This document shows positions 14,334 through 19,044 of a stretch of DNA of 19,044 bases, in pieces. How positions within the stretch are numbered: position 1 is the first letter of the stretch; every line of letters begins with the position of its first letter. Made by a program: the position numbers and the translations under genes. The DNA lies in NCBI GenBank assembly GCA_020627645.1, contig JAHDGN010000018.1, positions 1 to 19,044 on the forward strand. Direction: 5' to 3'. Below the pieces are notes generated by a model. That model was not told where the DNA came from and did not search any database. It was given only the letters and a program-made list of their open reading frames with translations. This DNA is from Akkermansiaceae bacterium. GTDB taxonomy: Bacteria > Verrucomicrobiota > Verrucomicrobiia > Verrucomicrobiales > Akkermansiaceae.

Positions 14334-17300
14334 ATGAAATCTATTCTATTTCGATCCATCGCTCTTTGGCTCAGTCTCGTATGCCTTTCCTCGGCGCAAG
14401 CCCCACCATGGTGGCAAGAGCGAGGAATTACCACTGGAGCTCCATCAAAAAACAAAGCGGTTGCTAATGTGGGACAGTTTAAAAACTTCATCAAGCAGAC
14501 ACTGATCGTGATCAAGACACGGAATCTGGAGTTGGGAAATCGGATTGAGACAAACTTGGAGCCTCTCCTAGGCCGTGATGGAGTGTCACTTCCGATTAGC
14601 CCTGATCAGGAGTGGTTGAACAAGCAGCGTCGGCCCCTTAAAGGAGGTCAACTCAAAGCAGTGGTGAAGGAGATTTACGATGAGCTTCACGCGTTTGATG
14701 CTAACTGGTTAGCTGAGGAAAGAGTTCGTCTAGGAACAAATATCTCGGGAAGTCTCTATCCCTGGTCTGCAACAACGGGGGATGACAAGCATCATGCTCC
14801 AGTGACTCTTGGTCAACTCAAGGCCTGTTTTGCGCTGGATTTCTCTCGCTCCTCGAAAATGGGTCCAGTGCAAACTCCTGCGCCTGGTCAGGACAGTGAT
14901 GGTGATGGAATGACAGATGAGTATGAGCTCCAGAATCCTGCGCTGAGCCCCTACGATGCAAGCGATGCCAATGCGGATCACGACAAAGACGGACTGCCTA
15001 CAACGGCAGAGAGGATCTTAGGATCTGATCCGGCACAGGCTGATCAAGTGGCGGTGATTCCAGCGGTTCGGAAAGCGAATTTCGTTCTATCGGGAGGTGA
15101 TATTAGTAGCTCGGGTTCAGAATTCTGGACTTTTCAGCTGACTCAAACGAGTGGTCAACCGGCGCAGGATCCTCAGATTTTCAAGGCTGACCCGGGCGCG
15201 ATGCGTCATTTTCCAGTCGAGCTTCAGGAAGGTTCAGTCTATGAGCTGAGGGTTTTGTGGTATGGGACAAACATTGATCCCAATAATCCAGATCACGATT
15301 GGGCTCTCTTTCTTTCGACCCCAAATGCGCCTCAAACCCTCTTGCCGACGACTCCTGTCCTTGCGCCGTCATGGGGGGGAGCTAGTCCGATCTTTGAAAT
15401 GGTTTCTGATGGTTTGACTTTCACGATTGATAATCAATCTGGCCTCGCAGGACAGCATGTCGATGGGAAGCGAGGAGATTCGGATCCGGTTTTCCATCCT
15501 TCAGGTGTCGGACGTGGTGGCCCTCACAACTCTGTGAATGATGCCAAAGATCGAGTTGTCATCATATCATCTGGATCCAAAGAGACCTATGCCTCAGTTT
15601 GCTTAAAGGCTCGTGATTTAGCCAACACGCCAAAGAATGAAGCGGTGGCCGAGTTGTGGAAGGGGGATGGTGAAACATTGGCTTTGCGTCAGGATGAGAA
15701 TGGCTACTACCAAGTTCGCCTGAGTCCTGAAGTTGCCCCAAAAAATCAAGCTGGAGATTATGTCGTGACCTTGGGGCTTCCGGCACTGTGGTTGGACGAG
15801 GCTGGAGCTCTCCAAAAAGGAAAAGCGACGGTTGAATTTTCAGCGGATCGCGACAGTGATTTCCGATTTGCCTTGCCTCAGGGAAGCTCTTCTCCTTCAT
15901 CGTTGTATGCTCGGATTGACAAAAGAAGTGGTTCTAACGAGCAGCCAATCTGCAAAGTGAACCTGAGCTTAGGAGATTGTGAGAGTTGCAGTAGTTGTGC
16001 TCCAGGAACGACCGAGACTAGCTCCGATGCGCACAATGGTGCGAGCTTCAATATTGATGCGGGGGATACCGGAAATGGAAGAGGCGGGGCTTCGTTGATC
16101 AGCAACGCTGATGACCTGTTCCATCTCGCAAGCCCTCAGAACCTTCAAGTCAGTGCCTCTTCTGGGGCGATCGTGGACCGGGATGAGAAAACAGGCGCAT
16201 TGAAAAGTGTATCGACTGCCCATGGTGTTCTTCGTGTCGAAAATGCGATTCCTGCTTCTAGGAAAAGCTTGAATCCTGATGCGCTAGAATACTCGATCAA
16301 TTTTTACGATCGCAACTCTTTGGGAGAGTTGAGCACGACCCCGGCGACTCAACTTCTCATCAAAGGGCGCAATCTGAGAAGCAAGACCACTCCCAAGGAA
16401 GTGATCCTGACCGAACAGAGGTATGATAATAACCCGAGCGATGGGCAGGAGACCTATGTGCAGACCAAATTTAAGCAGAGTTCTTTGAATGGAGTCAAGA
16501 GGTGGGTGCACCTTGAAGGGGCGGATGTGCAATCATTGACCACAGAAGCCGCAGATGGTCAGTTTCTTCGTCAGACGGAGCGTTACCAGATTCCTGTTGC
16601 CAACACCTCCTTCAATTTCCAGGGCAAAACCGTAGCGTATCCTACTCGGCAAGATCTCATCATCGTCAGTGAGCGTCGTGCGGACAATTCACGTTGGGAG
16701 CAAATCTCGGTGACCCGTGAGACATGGGTTGAATTTCCGTGGGGGTTGACCCAAACGAAACGGGAACGAATCCATGGTGAGCGCACGCTGACGGATGTTT
16801 GGGAATACTACCTTGTAGCGCCATCTGGCCAGAAAACAACGGCCATTGATTACCACAGTGGACGGCTCAGGAGGATGATTCGTCACGATGGATCATGGAC
16901 TGAATACCAATATGACTCACAAGGACGAGTTTCTCAGATCATTCGCCCTTATCTCAACTCTACTCCGGGGAGTCCAGCGGATGAGCATGATGTCACCACC
17001 TATGTTTATTCCACAAACACGCCGTATTTGAGTACGACACGAACTCTCAATAATAATGTCGTCTCAAAGGTGTGGCAAACTAGTCAGGTCTCCAATGGGC
17101 TGATTGTTTCGACTCAAGAAAGGGCAACAAAGTTGAATGCTCAGTTTGGGAATGCTTCCAATTTGGTCAGTTCTCGTCAGCAACATGTGCCACAAGTGAA
17201 TGAAGCGGGAATGGCTATTGATCCACGGGCTGGGCAATCCTCTAAGACAATATCCCCAGATGGGACGGGAATGATTTGCTTCTACTCCACACGGACGAAT

Positions 17301-18983
17301 GGAGACTGGGTCAAAGATTGCAGAACTGGAGCCTTTAATGGATCGAAATCAGACATCGTTCGGGGAACTAAGAGCGTCACCACCTATGACCAATTTGGTA
17401 ACGTCAGATCCGAACAGGTTTATTCTCTCGACTTTCAGGGGGTAGCTGGCAACCAGCAGCTTCTATACACCCACAGTGTGGCCAAGCTCGACACCCTGGG
17501 GCGCCCGGTAGAAATGCGGAAGATTTTTGCTGACCGATCTCCGACCCAGATCACGACCAAAAAGTATGGCTGTTGTGGATTGAGATCCTCCACGGACATC
17601 CGGGGTATCACCACACTTTATCACTATGACCATCTCAAGCGCCTGGAGACCTCGGAAAGTTTAGGAGTTGTTTCAGGGACTCAGTTTAATGGGCGCACGG
17701 TTCGACAAGTCAGAATTCCAAAGGCAGCAACAGCCTTCACGCCCGATGGCCATGGTCACCTGACCGTCCGTGGGCCGCTTCATGCTGATGCGATGATCCT
17801 CAGTGAAAGTGAGAGTAACACAGCAGGAGAAACCATCGCGACCCGGAGTGCTTCACCACAACACACTGACGGTCGTGCCTTGGTCGAAACAACCTATCAA
17901 TACCACTATGGAGCGAACCAGCCATTTGCTGCTCAGCCCAGAGGCTTGGTTGAAGGAAGGGGAACGACCGTGTTGACGACCTACCCCGACCAGGGAACAA
18001 GCTTGCGACAGTCCTACATCGATGGACGTCCGCGCTTGGTTGTGGGAACAGCAGAGGATGACACGACCTACGAATACCAGCTGGGTGGCCTCCTTGTGGG
18101 GAGCAGTGAGGTGGTCTTTTCTACGATCACTCGGAAAGGCGAGCGAGCAGTGGAAGCTGCTGTCGTGCAAAATTTAGCAGTCCCTTCTCTTCTCACAGTA
18201 TCGGGGATTGATGCGGCGGGGAGAACGAAAGTGGTGGCTGAAGGTAGTCGCACCTATCTGCAAGGGCGCACAGTTTATGACTATGATGCCACGACTGGTT
18301 TACTGAACTCGATCACCGATGGAGACGGAGTCGTGACCCTGTTTGGTTACAATGCCGAAGCGGAGCGAACTCACACCGCGACCGACCTCAATAACAATGG
18401 TCAGATTGATGACACGGTTGATCGCATTCAGTTTCAGGAAACGGACTATTGGTTCGCGAGCCTGCCCAGCGCTATCACTAACGGATCATCACGAGCGATT
18501 GTTCGCCGCAGTGTTTCGAAAGTCTATCGAGACTTCCGGAACCTGAACTCCAATCTATCGGTCTTTGATCCCACCGTTCAGGAGACTAACCGAGTGGAGA
18601 CCTCAGTCGATGGGTTCCAAACTTGGGAAATTCCATTTGGGGATCCGAATGCCGCGAATCATTCGCTGACAGTGATCGATCGTAACAATCAGAATTGGGT
18701 GACGACGGTGACCCAGGCGACCGGTCTCACCACCGTTTCAAGCTACCTTGGCGGTCTTCTGGATCATACGTTCGCTCGTGGAAGTTCTGGACCAGCCATT
18801 TCAAGAGTCGATTATCGTTACGATCGGCATAACCGAATTGAGAAAACCATCGATTCGAGAACAGGGGAAACCTCAGTGGTGTTTTACAATAACGACCAGA
18901 CTCAGCAACAGACTCTGCTTCGAGCTGGCACTAATCGTCTAGTGACCCGATACGACTATGACACCATGGGGAGGTACGATTGA
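14334..18983 (+). CDS. giant secreted RHS/YD-repeat protein, apparent premature stop
   Basis: 1549 residues to the TGA at 18981. The ATG at 14334 gives a clear signal peptide (MKSILFRSIALWLSLVCLSS, cleaved near AQA-PP). The frame is open from 14265, but those codons look non-coding. Residues 24-170 start PPWWQERGITTG and contain three G-Q-[FL]-K motifs (47, 105, 160). Residues 187-237 are acidic Ca-binding TSP3-like repeats (DSDGDGMTDE, DHDKDGLPTTAE). A beta-rich region follows, with a CESCSSC cluster (549-555). From about 835 the protein is YD/RHS repeats (EYQYDSQGR, LYHYDHLKR, GYNAEAER, YRYDRHNR, RYDYDTMGR), with a GCCG motif near 1080. RHS repeats build a cocoon that encloses a C-terminal effector or adhesive domain. 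Here the frame ends two codons after YDYDTMGR with no core-closing motif and no tip domain, and another frame continues (next entry). No secretion partner is visible apart from the signal peptide. Confidence 0.9.
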   Translation: MKSILFRSIALWLSLVCLSSAQAPPWWQERGITTGAPSKNKAVANVGQFKNFIKQTLIVIKTRNLELGNRIETNLEPLLGRDGVSLPISPDQEWLNKQRRPLKGGQLKAVVKEIYDELHAFDANWLAEERVRLGTNISGSLYPWSATTGDDKHHAPVTLGQLKACFALDFSRSSKMGPVQTPAPGQDSDGDGMTDEYELQNPALSPYDASDANADHDKDGLPTTAERILGSDPAQADQVAVIPAVRKANFVLSGGDISSSGSEFWTFQLTQTSGQPAQDPQIFKADPGAMRHFPVELQEGSVYELRVLWYGTNIDPNNPDHDWALFLSTPNAPQTLLPTTPVLAPSWGGASPIFEMVSDGLTFTIDNQSGLAGQHVDGKRGDSDPVFHPSGVGRGGPHNSVNDAKDRVVIISSGSKETYASVCLKARDLANTPKNEAVAELWKGDGETLALRQDENGYYQVRLSPEVAPKNQAGDYVVTLGLPALWLDEAGALQKGKATVEFSADRDSDFRFALPQGSSSPSSLYARIDKRSGSNEQPICKVNLSLGDCESCSSCAPGTTETSSDAHNGASFNIDAGDTGNGRGGASLISNADDLFHLASPQNLQVSASSGAIVDRDEKTGALKSVSTAHGVLRVENAIPASRKSLNPDALEYSINFYDRNSLGELSTTPATQLLIKGRNLRSKTTPKEVILTEQRYDNNPSDGQETYVQTKFKQSSLNGVKRWVHLEGADVQSLTTEAADGQFLRQTERYQIPVANTSFNFQGKTVAYPTRQDLIIVSERRADNSRWEQISVTRETWVEFPWGLTQTKRERIHGERTLTDVWEYYLVAPSGQKTTAIDYHSGRLRRMIRHDGSWTEYQYDSQGRVSQIIRPYLNSTPGSPADEHDVTTYVYSTNTPYLSTTRTLNNNVVSKVWQTSQVSNGLIVSTQERATKLNAQFGNASNLVSSRQQHVPQVNEAGMAIDPRAGQSSKTISPDGTGMICFYSTRTNGDWVKDCRTGAFNGSKSDIVRGTKSVTTYDQFGNVRSEQVYSLDFQGVAGNQQLLYTHSVAKLDTLGRPVEMRKIFADRSPTQITTKKYGCCGLRSSTDIRGITTLYHYDHLKRLETSESLGVVSGTQFNGRTVRQVRIPKAATAFTPDGHGHLTVRGPLHADAMILSESESNTAGETIATRSASPQHTDGRALVETTYQYHYGANQPFAAQPRGLVEGRGTTVLTTYPDQGTSLRQSYIDGRPRLVVGTAEDDTTYEYQLGGLLVGSSEVVFSTITRKGERAVEAAVVQNLAVPSLLTVSGIDAAGRTKVVAEGSRTYLQGRTVYDYDATTGLLNSITDGDGVVTLFGYNAEAERTHTATDLNNNGQIDDTVDRIQFQETDYWFASLPSAITNGSSRAIVRRSVSKVYRDFRNLNSNLSVFDPTVQETNRVETSVDGFQTWEIPFGDPNAANHSLTVIDRNNQNWVTTVTQATGLTTVSSYLGGLLDHTFARGSSGPAISRVDYRYDRHNRIEKTIDSRTGETSVVFYNNDQTQQQTLLRAGTNRLVTRYDYDTMGRYD

Positions 18984-19044
18984 TCAACCGAATACGGTGG
19001 CTGTCCATTCGCCGGGAACCTTCAGTGGATTGGCCAACATCACG
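18976..19044 (+). other. probable continuation of the RHS gene in a shifted frame
   Basis: Reading ACG from 18976, 23 codons stay open to the window edge and give TIDQPNTVAVHSPGTFSG then LANIT. 'GR..TIDQPNT' is what usually follows YDYDxxGR in YD repeats, whereas the annotated frame stops at 18983. One base too many, or two or five too few, between about 18970 and 18978 would explain it. It may be a real frameshift or a sequencing/assembly error. Confidence 0.65.

Overview
The window looks like a chromosomal segment of a Verrucomicrobiota bacterium (Verrucomicrobiae-like), of about 50% GC. The clues are an N-terminal Tat-signal Gfo/Idh/MocA oxidoreductase, a formylglycine-type sulfatase, a C-terminal 'IPEPSTG' + hydrophobic stretch + RRRR tail (PEP-CTERM/exosortase sorting signal), a YadA-head-like secreted protein and a very large RHS/YD-repeat protein with a 'PPWWQERGI' N-terminus. 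Shine-Dalgarno sequences are weak or absent at most starts. There are no tRNA, rRNA, CRISPR or insertion-sequence signatures.

Layout. (a) 1-568, minus: 5' part of a secreted beta-rich protein that runs off the left edge. (b) 673-3357, plus: arylsulfatase-type enzyme fused to a C-terminal HExxH (zincin-like) domain. (c) 3510-4034, minus: small secreted protein of unknown function. (d) 4156-5442, plus: Tat-exported Gfo/Idh/MocA oxidoreductase. (e) 5715-9102, plus: an apparent operon of a small membrane-anchored BamE/SmpA-like protein, a PadR repressor, and an 875-residue polytopic membrane protein. The last has a HAAS-like N-terminus, a VIT domain, a degenerate vWA-like region and a PEP-CTERM tail. 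(f) 9156-9716, minus: orphan gene of odd composition. (g) 9859-12060, minus: monocistronic katG with its own terminator and a candidate promoter. (h) 12061-12512: a 450-bp non-coding gap with nested inverted repeats. (i) 12513-18983+, plus: small membrane protein, YadA-head-like secreted protein and giant RHS protein in a row, the first two overlapping. The RHS frame stops at 18983, but a second frame stays open to the right edge and reads as its continuation, which suggests a frameshift.

How the genes fit together. The left part (sulfatase, oxidoreductase, secreted proteins) fits degradation of sulfated polysaccharide outside the cytoplasm. The middle is a PadR-controlled envelope module whose membrane protein should be processed by an exosortase encoded elsewhere. 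KatG is a stand-alone peroxide defence enzyme. The right part looks like a surface-protein cassette.

The + strand is strongly G-rich over C across most of 0.6-12 kb regardless of gene direction, as expected for a leading strand. The skew is much weaker in the 12.5-19 kb cassette, which suggests that block, and separately the 9.2-9.7 kb gene, arrived or moved more recently. Promoter, operator and fold assignments were made by eye and are marked as such.
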